A stretch of 14,721 nucleotides of DNA from Candidatus Eiseniibacteriota bacterium (GTDB lineage Bacteria > Orphanbacterota > Orphanbacteria > Orphanbacterales > Orphanbacteraceae), in the NCBI GenBank assembly GCA_024276995.1, contig JAJRWB010000038.1, positions 1-14,721 of the forward strand, in the 5' to 3' direction. Position numbers and translations under genes: made by a program. Shown here piece by piece: positions 8,142 to 14,287 of the stretch. The notes under the pieces were generated by a model, which worked only from the letters and a program-made list of their open reading frames with translations, was not told where the DNA came from and did not search any database. Numbering within the stretch: position 1 is the stretch's first letter; every line of letters begins with the position of its first letter.

Positions 8142-9100
8142 TCTCGGCGCGAGGCATGATGAAATCGCTTCTCGCGCGAACCGGAGTCGGCGAGCGCCTC
8201 TTCCGCTCGTACCTGAAGCGATCGGGCAACCGGGTGATCTTCCTCTTCCACAGGGTGCTTCCCCAACAACAGGGGAACGACCTCTCTCCGGCGGGAATGG
8301 TGGCGGGCGTCGAATCGTTCCGGCGCTTCCTCGACTGGCTCCCCGAGCGGTTCGAACTCCCGCCGCCGCGCCGTTTCCTCGAAGGCTGGCCCGAACCACC
8401 GAAGAAAGCGGAGGCGCTGATCACCTTCGACGACGGCTGGGCCGACGTGGTCCGTTACGGCCTTCCCGAGATGAGCCGGCGCGGCATCGGGGCGATCATG
8501 TTCCTCTCCACGCGCTTTGTCGACACGGGAGAACTCTTCTGGCCGGAGAGGTTGATCGCCTTGCTGGGCATCGTCGGCGATGCCCGCTTCCGGGAGGTGA
8601 CCGGCGCACTCCCTCCCCGAAGGGACGACGCGGCGGCCGTCGAGACGATGCTCACCCTCTGGAAGGCGAGAACGGAGAAGGAAAGAGAGGAGATGCTCGC
8701 GGCGCTGGCGCCCGCGGGGGATGGAGGGGAGACGCACCGACGGCGGATCGCGACGTGGGACGACGTGCGCCGTCTGAAGGAGGGGGGCTTCGAAATCGGA
8801 AGCCACGGGATGAACCACACCCTCCTCGCGTCGATTCCCGAAGAAGAGGCGCGCCGGGAACTCATCTCGTCGAGGGAGAGGATCGCCGCCGTCCTCGGCG
8901 AGTCCCCGTCGGCGATCGCCTACCCGAACGGCGATCGCAACAGCCGCGTGCGCGAACTCGCCGAAGAGGCGGGTTACTCCTTCGGTTTCTCTCTCAAGGG
9001 AAACTGGTCGGATCGTTTCGACCTCCCCCGGATCAACCTCCATGAAGAATCGATCGCCACGGCCGGGCGGATCGTCTGGACCATCGGGAGGAGTACGTGA
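8138..9100 (+). CDS. Polysaccharide deacetylase family protein (NodB homology)
   Basis: This 320-residue carbohydrate esterase 4-like protein would remove N-acetyl groups from amino sugars. Visible motifs are ITFDDGWAD (Asp 98/99, motif 1), SHGMNH (His 223 and His 227, motif 2 metal ligands) and IAYPNGD (262-266 region, motif 4). Between motifs 1 and 2 lies an extended segment (ELFWPERLIALL and a charged helical part, about 130-215), common in EPS-locus members. The N-terminal RVIFLFHRVLP is the first beta strand of the family. No clear signal peptide is seen, so it may act in the cytoplasm on precursors or be exported in another way. ATG at 8138 overlaps the previous TGA (ATGA). With wecB and the DegT gene nearby, an amino-sugar-containing polymer is likely; the exact target is unknown. 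Confidence 0.89.
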   Translation: MISARGMMKSLLARTGVGERLFRSYLKRSGNRVIFLFHRVLPQQQGNDLSPAGMVAGVESFRRFLDWLPERFELPPPRRFLEGWPEPPKKAEALITFDDGWADVVRYGLPEMSRRGIGAIMFLSTRFVDTGELFWPERLIALLGIVGDARFREVTGALPPRRDDAAAVETMLTLWKARTEKEREEMLAALAPAGDGGETHRRRIATWDDVRRLKEGGFEIGSHGMNHTLLASIPEEEARRELISSRERIAAVLGESPSAIAYPNGDRNSRVRELAEEAGYSFGFSLKGNWSDRFDLPRINLHEESIATAGRIVWTIGRST

Positions 9101-10209
9101 TCCGCGTGTGCCATATCCTCTCGGGCGATCTGTGGGGAGGCGCGGAAGCGCAGGTGTTCCACCTGATGACCGCCCTCGCCCCGCACGGGCACTGTGCCTC
9201 GCGGGCGATCCTCTTCAACGACGGTATCACCGCGGAAAAACTTCGCGCGGCGAAGATCGAAACATGCGTCCTTCCGGAGGAGTCTCTATCGTTCCCCCGG
9301 CTCGTATCCCGCTGCGCCGCCGCTCTCGACGGCGCGTCGATCGCCCACTGCCACGGGTACAAGGAGGATCTCGTCGCCGCCGCGGCGACCGGTTTCTTCG
9401 GCATGAAGACGATCCTTCTTCGCACCCAGCACGGCACCCCCTTTCCCCGCACGACGGGGCGGATTCGCTTTTACGCCTTTCTCGACCGGCGCACCGCCGC
9501 CGCGCGCTTCGCGAGGACGATCGCCGTTTCACGCCAGGTCCGCCGTGAACTTCTCCGCTTCCTGCCCGAGGAGAAGATCGCCCTCATTCCAAACGGCATT
9601 CCGCCCGTCGGTCCGCCCTGCGGCGATCCACCCCCTTTCGAAAAGGGGGACCACGACTTCGTCATCGGCTCGGTCGGTCGGCTCGCCCCCGAGAAACGCT
9701 TCGACCTTCTCATCGACGCCGTCTCTCTTCTCATCGCCGAGGGACGCCGCCCCCTTCTCGTCCTCGTCGGCGACGGTCCGGAGCGCCGCCGCCTCGAAAA
9801 GCACGCCCGCGCGGCGACGCCCGATTCGGTGCTCTTCGCCGGTTTTCGCACCGACGTGGGAAGATGGCTCGATCGGTTCGACATCTACGCCGTGTCGAGC
9901 GATCGCGAGGGGCTGCCGATCTCTCTTCTCGAAGCACAGCTCCGTTCCATTCCCACGGCGGCCACCTCGGCGGGTGGAATCGCCGAGGTGATTCTTCCGG
10001 GCGAGAGCGGTATGCTCGTCCCTCCCGGCGACGCCCGCGCCCTGGCCGGCGCGCTCGGCGCCCTTCGCGACGATCCCGTCCGCGCGGCGCGCTTCGGCGC
10101 ACGGGGGAGGGCGATCGTCGAGGAGCGGTTCACGGTGGACAGGTCGGCCCGCGCGACCGAACGGTTGTACGAGGAGCTCGCGGCGGGAAGGAGTGGAGCT
10201 GTTGTCTGA
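9097..10209 (+). CDS. Family 4 (GT-B fold) glycosyltransferase
   Basis: This 370-residue cytoplasmic retaining glycosyltransferase has two Rossmann domains. Motifs are CHILSGDLWGGAEAQVF (5-21, acceptor-side loop), IALIPNGIPP at the domain hinge, SVGRLAPEKRFDLLIDAV (from 192), LVGDGPERRRLE, VLFAGFRTDV and the EX7E donor-binding motif as DREGLPISLLE (Glu 271 and Glu 279). GTG at 9097 gives a GTGA overlap with the deacetylase stop, with GGGAGGAG upstream as ribosome-binding site. An unusual short segment, GDPPPFEKGDHD, sits just before the second domain and is encoded by a near-perfect DNA palindrome (separate entry). The protein would add one sugar to the lipid-linked repeat unit; donor and linkage are unknown. 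Confidence 0.91.
   Translation: MIRVCHILSGDLWGGAEAQVFHLMTALAPHGHCASRAILFNDGITAEKLRAAKIETCVLPEESLSFPRLVSRCAAALDGASIAHCHGYKEDLVAAAATGFFGMKTILLRTQHGTPFPRTTGRIRFYAFLDRRTAAARFARTIAVSRQVRRELLRFLPEEKIALIPNGIPPVGPPCGDPPPFEKGDHDFVIGSVGRLAPEKRFDLLIDAVSLLIAEGRRPLLVLVGDGPERRRLEKHARAATPDSVLFAGFRTDVGRWLDRFDIYAVSSDREGLPISLLEAQLRSIPTAATSAGGIAEVILPGESGMLVPPGDARALAGALGALRDDPVRAARFGARGRAIVEERFTVDRSARATERLYEELAAGRSGAVV
9631..9649. repeat. GC-rich palindrome (8-bp arms, 3-bp loop) inside the GT4 gene
   Basis: CCCCCTTT (9631-9638) and AAAGGGGG (9642-9649) are perfect inverted repeats around CGA. The DNA encodes PPFEKG in the linker between the two Rossmann domains of the glycosyltransferase, where an insertion is easily tolerated. 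Short C5T3/A3G5 palindromes are known as dispersed repeats in several bacterial genomes and sometimes sit in frame within genes. That this is a copy of such a repeat is inference, as no second copy occurs in the window. Confidence 0.55.
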
Positions 10210-11299
10210 TTCGAAGGAAATCGTCCTCGTTTCGGGGGCGCGGCCGAATTTCATGAAGATCGCCCCCCTCATCCGGGCGCTCGACCGCCGCGATCGCTTC
10301 CACGCGCGGCTCGTCCACACCGGGCAGCACTACGATGATCGAATGTCGCACCGCTTCTTCCGCGACCTGGGGATCCGCCCGCCCGACACCGACCTCGGGG
10401 TCGGATCGGCTTCTCACGCCGTGCAGACCGGCACGGTGATGATCCACTTCGACGACTTCCTCGACCAGCACGCCGCCGACATGGTCGTCGTGGTGGGCGA
10501 CGTGAACTCCACCATCGCCTGCGCCCTCACCGCCGTCAAACGGGGAATCCCGGTAGCCCACGTCGAGGCCGGCCTGAGGAGTTTCGACCGCGCCATGCCG
10601 GAGGAGGTGAACCGGATTCTCACCGATTCGATCGCCGATCTCCTGTTCACCACCGAGCCGGACGGCGGGAAGAATCTGACTGCGGAGGGAATACCGGCGG
10701 AACGAATCCGTTTCATCGGGAACGTGATGGTCGACACACTTCTCCATCACGTGGAGGAGGCGAAGACGATCGACCCGCCGTGCGATCTGCCTGAACGGTT
10801 CGCCCTTGTCACGGTGCACCGGCCGTCGAACGTCGACGCCGCGGGTGATCTCGAGGAGATCACCGCCGTTTTGTCGACGGTTTCCGAGAAGATCCCCGTA
10901 GTCTTCCCCCTCCATCCGCGGACCGAGGCGAAACTCGAAGAGCACGCCCTTCGTTCTTTTCTCGAAAACGCGCCTTCGATCCGTCTGCTTCCGCCCCTCG
11001 GCTATCTCGCCTTCCTCCGTCTCATGCTCGACACCACCGTGATTCTCACCGATTCGGGGGGAATCCAGGAAGAGTCGACCGCCCTCGGCGTCCCGTGCAT
11101 CACTCTCCGGGAGAATACGGAACGGCCGATCACCGTGAGCGGCGGAACGAACGAGGTGTGCGGGAGGGACCGGGAGAAGATCCTTGCCGTGGTGACGGAC
11201 GTGCTGGAGGGCCGGGGAAAGCAGGGACGGATTCCCGACCTGTGGGACGGCGCCGCCGCGGAGCGGTTCGCCGAGGAACTCGAGTCATTCTTCTTCTGA
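10202..11299 (+). CDS. wecB: UDP-N-acetylglucosamine 2-epimerase (non-hydrolysing)
   Basis: This enzyme interconverts UDP-GlcNAc and UDP-ManNAc in the cytoplasm, supplying an amino-sugar donor for the EPS. Family motifs are clear: SGARPNFMKIAPLI at the N-terminus, HTGQHYD, GDVNST, HVEAGLRS (120-127) followed by MPEEVNRILTD, TVHRPSNVD (from 204), LTDSGGIQEE (284-291 region) and RENTERPIT (303-311). The length of about 365 residues is normal. I prefer TTG at 10202, with AAGGAG 8 bp upstream and an 8-bp overlap with the previous stop. GTG at 10193 is possible, would add three residues and has a poorer ribosome-binding site. It is the last gene of the plus-strand series. No UDP-ManNAc dehydrogenase (WecC) is in the window, so the product is probably used as ManNAc or oxidised by an enzyme encoded elsewhere. 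Its 3' end overlaps the converging glycosyltransferase gene by 15 bp. Confidence 0.95.
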   Translation: MSDSKEIVLVSGARPNFMKIAPLIRALDRRDRFHARLVHTGQHYDDRMSHRFFRDLGIRPPDTDLGVGSASHAVQTGTVMIHFDDFLDQHAADMVVVVGDVNSTIACALTAVKRGIPVAHVEAGLRSFDRAMPEEVNRILTDSIADLLFTTEPDGGKNLTAEGIPAERIRFIGNVMVDTLLHHVEEAKTIDPPCDLPERFALVTVHRPSNVDAAGDLEEITAVLSTVSEKIPVVFPLHPRTEAKLEEHALRSFLENAPSIRLLPPLGYLAFLRLMLDTTVILTDSGGIQEESTALGVPCITLRENTERPITVSGGTNEVCGRDREKILAVVTDVLEGRGKQGRIPDLWDGAAAERFAEELESFFF

Positions 11300-12556
11300 C
11301 GCCGCCGGACGTGCCCATCCCTCCCGGTCGAGCGATTCCCCGATCAGCTTCTCGATGCGGATCACCACGCGGTTCCAGTCGTGCCGCATAGCGGTCTCCC
11401 TTCGCATCTCGTCAAAACGCCGATCATTCTCCTTCACCGATTCCCCCAGCGCCCGGCGCCACTCGTCGCTCCTACCGGCGGTGCGCACGAGTCCGTCGAA
11501 CTCGTCGAGACAGGGGAGGGGCACCGAAACGACCGGCTTCCCGGCGGCGAAGTATTCGTGGAGTTTCAGCGGGTACCTCTGGCGCGTATCGTCGGACACG
11601 ACGTACGGCATGACCGCCACGTCGAACGCCCTCAGGTACGCGGGCAGTTCATCCGGCTTCTTGTTCCCCAGGAGATAGACGTTCGGCAGGTTCGACCACT
11701 CCTCGAAAACGACACGGTTTTCCCGCTTCACCACCATCGCCTGTCCGGCAAAGCAGAACGAATGCCCCGGAAGGCCTTTTGCCACGTCGAGAAGGAGGAG
11801 GAAATCGAGCTTGTCGCAGATCCTTCCGATGTAGCCGACCCTCGGACGCGGGATGTTCCGCACATCGGCGGGCACGGTGACCGGCATCCCCTGGCGGCCC
11901 GAGAAGTGATCGAAATCGACGCCGTTCGGCACGAAGTAGGCGCTCCGGTTCGTCCGGCGTTTCGTCGCCTCGAGGAGTCTCGAGGCGCAGATCGTCAAAT
12001 CCGCCCTGTGAAGGAGGGTCTCTTCCTCGGCCGCCAGCTTCTCACGGTTCGCGCCGAGATAGCCAGTGTACTCGTCGAGTACGTGGTAGACCACCAGTTT
12101 CTCTCTCAACCGCCCGACGTAACGGTTGAACTTCGGATGAAGGAGATAGAGGATCGGCCTATCCGTACCGAGACGATCAAGCGTGGCGTGGAGTGAACGA
12201 ATCCGCGCCGCTTCGAAGAAGCGACCGGCGAAGGGCGGCTTGTAGATCAACGGGAGGGACCGGGGAAAACGATAGACATAAAGGTGGTCCCGGATGTGGC
12301 GCAGCCCCCGCCGGCCGTCGCCGGGCGAAAATCCACCGGTAAGCGTCTCTCTCCTCTCGAGTGGAGGAAGAACGAAGAGAACCCGGTTCCGGTAGGCGAG
12401 ACGCCCGAGCACCTGGTTCCACGTCTGCGGTGCGGTATCCCAGTCCGTCCAGCCGAAGCAGACGATCGTTTCTCCCGCCATCCGGCCGGTCGCGGGATCG
12501 AAAACGGCGGGGACACCTTCGTCCCACGGCGCCGGGCGATTTTCCTTCAGCTTCAA
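11285..12556 (-). CDS. GT-B fold glycosyltransferase (group 1/GT4-like)
   Basis: This 423-residue protein reads as a two-domain GT-B enzyme. The N-terminal half has ETIVCFGWTDWDTAPQTWNQ, RVLFVLPPLERR and the KLVVYHVLDEYTGYLG stretch seen in TuaH-like enzymes. The C-terminal half has VPNGVDFDHF (PNGV at 210-213), RPRVGYIGRICDKLDFLLLL, LPNVYLLGNKKPDELPAYL, FDVAVMPY and YPLKLHEYFAAGKPVVS (from 328; Glu 334 corresponds to the donor-binding glutamate). The TTG start at 12556 is chosen for its TTGA overlap with the upstream gene and for GGGAG seven bases before it; an in-frame ATG at residue 26 lacks a ribosome-binding site. The C-terminal SEEE-stop is read from the same 15 bp that encode the end of wecB on the other strand. 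It probably acts on the same polymer; donor unknown. Confidence 0.87.
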   Translation of the reverse strand: MKLKENRPAPWDEGVPAVFDPATGRMAGETIVCFGWTDWDTAPQTWNQVLGRLAYRNRVLFVLPPLERRETLTGGFSPGDGRRGLRHIRDHLYVYRFPRSLPLIYKPPFAGRFFEAARIRSLHATLDRLGTDRPILYLLHPKFNRYVGRLREKLVVYHVLDEYTGYLGANREKLAAEEETLLHRADLTICASRLLEATKRRTNRSAYFVPNGVDFDHFSGRQGMPVTVPADVRNIPRPRVGYIGRICDKLDFLLLLDVAKGLPGHSFCFAGQAMVVKRENRVVFEEWSNLPNVYLLGNKKPDELPAYLRAFDVAVMPYVVSDDTRQRYPLKLHEYFAAGKPVVSVPLPCLDEFDGLVRTAGRSDEWRRALGESVKENDRRFDEMRRETAMRHDWNRVVIRIEKLIGESLDREGWARPAASEEE

Positions 12557-13866
12557 ACCAATTCTCCCAAACAGCGGGCGAGTTCGCCGGTGAGGCGGAC
12601 GAAATCGAACCGGGCGGGCCTTTCGGGGACGGGAAGCGCCTCCCCGCGAATCGCTTTGTGGAGAACGCGGGCGATCCCCTCCGGGTCGTCCGGCCTGACG
12701 ATAACACCGAGCTTCTCGCGCCGGATCAAGTTTTCGGTCGCCCCCGGCGTGACGAGAGCCATCACCGGCCTGCGCAGCGCCACGTACTCGAACAGCTTCC
12801 GCGGTACTTGAAGCGTCGTTCCCGACTGGATCAGCAACAGGAGATCGGAATCGGCGAGAAAACGAATCGCCTCGCGACGCGGGACGGTTTCGATGAAGCG
12901 CACCATCCCGCCCGCTCCGTCCTTCCCGAGGCAGCAGCTTTTCTCATCCTCGCCCTCGACCGCGCCGAGAAGACACAGTTCCACGTCCCCCTTCTCGATG
13001 ACCCCCCGCTCGTGCAGGATCTCGAGGGCCCTCACCACGGGAGCACCGCTCCGATTACCGTAGAGCGTTCCCGCGTGGGTGATCCTGAACGGCCTTCTTC
13101 TTCGTTCGCCGCGCAAAGGGCGAACGCCGGGCGGCGACTCGTCGGGATCGAATCCGTTGGTCACCGTGAGGAACCGCTCCGACAGGTCGGCATAACGTCG
13201 CCGGAAATCATCGCGCAGTTCATCGGTATTCGCGATCACCCGGTCGGCGTTGTGGACCACCACTCTCTCGAGCCACGAATCGACCCGGTCGAGAAACGTC
13301 GTCTGGCGCACCGGAACGAAGCGGTTCGAAATCCACGGATCGCGAAAGTCGGCGACCCACGGAAGAGAGGTGGCGCGCTTCGCCAGAAGCGCCGCCACGT
13401 GGGAACTCGCCGGGGGGGACGACGAATAGATCGCGTCGATCTCCCCTGATTCGATCAGCTCGATCGCCCGCTTCGCCGAGGGGAGGATCTGTCCCGACTG
13501 GCGGTCGGGTAGGGAAAAGCAGTCGCTCACCCAGTCGCGCCAGGTCACCCGTCCGGGCGATTCCACGGCGAGGCGGTCTCCGTTCGCACCGTTTCGACGG
13601 GGCGCGCCGAAGATGCGGTTTCGCAGCTCCACCACCGCCTGGAACGGCTCGTACACGGGCGTCCTTTCCACCTTCACCCCACCGGGAAGGTCGGCGAGAG
13701 GGGCCCCATCGAGGAGACCGGGGAAGCGGAGCGCTTCCGGGTGGATGGTGAGCACACGCACATCCCACCCGTACCGGGGAAGAAGCCGGGAGAAGAGGAG
13801 CGACCGGTACATCCCGCTCGTCGTCATGGGGGGATAATTATAGGCGATCAGGAGAAGGGTACGCAC
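12553..13866 (-). CDS. GT-B fold glycosyltransferase (group 1/GT4-like)
   Basis: This 437-residue protein starts with MRTLLLIAYNYPPMTTSGMYR, the usual first strand and glycine-containing loop of WcaI-like GT4 enzymes. Later motifs are IYSSSPPASSHVAALLAKR, LPWVADFRDPW, NADRVIANTDELRDDF, VTNGFDPDE (Asn 237), ITHAGTLYGNRSG (262-274) and VPRKLFEYVALRRPVMALV with Glu 360 in the donor-binding region. The GTG start at 13866 is supported by GAGG six bases upstream (GAGGCAGGAAGTG) and by the fit of the first beta strand. It is the first gene of the minus-strand pair and overlaps the next gene by 4 bp, so the two are probably co-translated. A sigma-54-like site lies about 90 bp upstream of the start. 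The substrate cannot be read from sequence. Confidence 0.88.
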   Translation of the reverse strand: MRTLLLIAYNYPPMTTSGMYRSLLFSRLLPRYGWDVRVLTIHPEALRFPGLLDGAPLADLPGGVKVERTPVYEPFQAVVELRNRIFGAPRRNGANGDRLAVESPGRVTWRDWVSDCFSLPDRQSGQILPSAKRAIELIESGEIDAIYSSSPPASSHVAALLAKRATSLPWVADFRDPWISNRFVPVRQTTFLDRVDSWLERVVVHNADRVIANTDELRDDFRRRYADLSERFLTVTNGFDPDESPPGVRPLRGERRRRPFRITHAGTLYGNRSGAPVVRALEILHERGVIEKGDVELCLLGAVEGEDEKSCCLGKDGAGGMVRFIETVPRREAIRFLADSDLLLLIQSGTTLQVPRKLFEYVALRRPVMALVTPGATENLIRREKLGVIVRPDDPEGIARVLHKAIRGEALPVPERPARFDFVRLTGELARCLGELV

Positions 13867-13953
13867 TTCCTGCCTCAGGGTATCGAAAAAACAGCCATTC
13901 CACCTTCTTACTTATCGTCCGCAGGGCCGGATTCGGGAGGGCCCCGCCGTACG

Positions 13954-13969
13954 ACCAACCAATGTGCCA
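13954..13969 (-). promoter_or_regulatory. Candidate sigma-54 (-24/-12) promoter for the minus-strand glycosyltransferase pair
   Basis: Read on the minus strand the sequence is TGGCACATTGGTTGGT. Against the consensus TGGCAC-N5-TTGC(A/T), the -24 element is perfect and the spacing is exact, but the -12 element is TTGG instead of TTGC. Transcription would start near 13943 and give a leader of about 77 nt before the GTG at 13866. The lost -12 C lowers confidence, since GC there is normally conserved. Confidence 0.42.
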
Positions 13970-14016
13970 CGTCGCGACGGCGACGTCCAGACGGCGGACG
14001 ATTCTTTTTTTCACTC

Positions 14017-14038
14017 AAAAGAGCAATTGCCCTCTTTT
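14017..14038. repeat. AT-rich inverted repeat (7-bp arms)
   Basis: AAAAGAG (14017-14023) and CTCTTTT (14032-14038) are perfect inverted repeats around an 8-bp centre that includes most of the palindrome GCAATTGC. It stands out in an AT-rich island midway between the two promoter candidates. Both flanking units are transcribed away from it, so a terminator role is unlikely; an operator or DNA-bending site is possible. No known regulator site is recognised. Confidence 0.45.
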
Positions 14039-14123
14039 CAAACAGCTGCCCCTTCTGTTACCATCCCGGCGTTCCTGCGGGGTCGGTGGGGCGGGGCGGC
14101 TTCCCCGTTCACGGACAATCGGT

Positions 14124-14153
14124 ACAGATCGAAACAGATCGAAACGGTTTCGA
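14124..14153. promoter_or_regulatory. TCGAAAC half-site array, possible enhancer-binding-protein site
   Basis: The 10-mer ACAGATCGAA is repeated in tandem (14124-14133, 14134-14143). The second copy runs into a 15-bp perfect dyad, TCGAAAC-G-GTTTCGA (14139-14153). This yields three TCGAAAC half-sites, two direct and one inverted. The array lies at about -81 to -57 relative to the start predicted from the sigma-54 site at 14184, within reach of an activator of sigma-54 RNA polymerase. The identity of the regulator is unknown. Confidence 0.5.
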
Positions 14154-14183
14154 AAGGATTCTTTCCCCCCGGTGCGGTACAAT

Positions 14184-14199
14184 CGGCATGGTCCTTGCG
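14184..14199 (+). promoter_or_regulatory. Candidate sigma-54 (-24/-12) promoter for the FnIII protein gene
   Basis: The sequence CGGCATGGTCCTTGCG matches TGGCAC-G-N4-TTGC(A/T): the invariant GG at -24 and GC at -12 are both present, the spacing between them is exact, and GGCA, the following G and TTGC all agree. The predicted transcription start is near 14210, about 78 nt before the GTG at 14288. A repeated half-site array lies upstream at activator distance. RpoN dependence has been reported for PEP-CTERM protein genes in some floc-forming bacteria, which would fit this context, but no RpoN or activator gene is in the window. Confidence 0.6.
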
Positions 14200-14229
14200 T
14201 CAGTGCTCCTTTGCCGAACAGGATGCATT

Positions 14230-14287
14230 AAGCCAGGCGCGAGGGAGGGCCGAAAAGCAGGAGGTGCTTCCCGAAAGGTCCTGGGTT
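14230..14287 (+). other. Foldable 5' leader with two mutually exclusive pairings
   Basis: Structure one: AAGCCAGG (14230-14237) pairs with CCTGGGTT (14280-14287), 7 of 8 pairs, enclosing a second stem, GGGAGG (14243-14248) with CTTCCC (14267-14272), which includes one G-T pair. Structure two: CAGGA (14258-14262) pairs with TCCTG (14279-14283), which competes for the 3' strand of the outer stem and would mask AGGAGG at 14259-14264. The outer stem ends immediately before the GTG at 14288. Such an arrangement could control translation. It matches no riboswitch class I can recognise, and pairing was judged by eye only. Confidence 0.35.

Larger units (their letters stand above)
13867..14287. other. 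Divergent intergenic region
   Basis: No convincing coding sequence is visible over about 420 bp on either strand; open frames crossing it have no family features. It separates two divergent transcription units, so promoters for both should lie here. It contains an AT-rich island (about 14002-14045) in an otherwise GC-rich setting, two sigma-54-type promoter candidates facing outward, a half-site array, a dyad and a foldable leader, each listed separately. No convincing sigma-70 -35/-10 pair was found by eye on either strand. Confidence 0.8.

Noticed and set aside
14017-14038. AT-rich dyad as an intrinsic terminator
   Set aside because: Both neighbouring genes are transcribed away from it, the stem is AT-rich, and there is no separate T-tract downstream on either strand.
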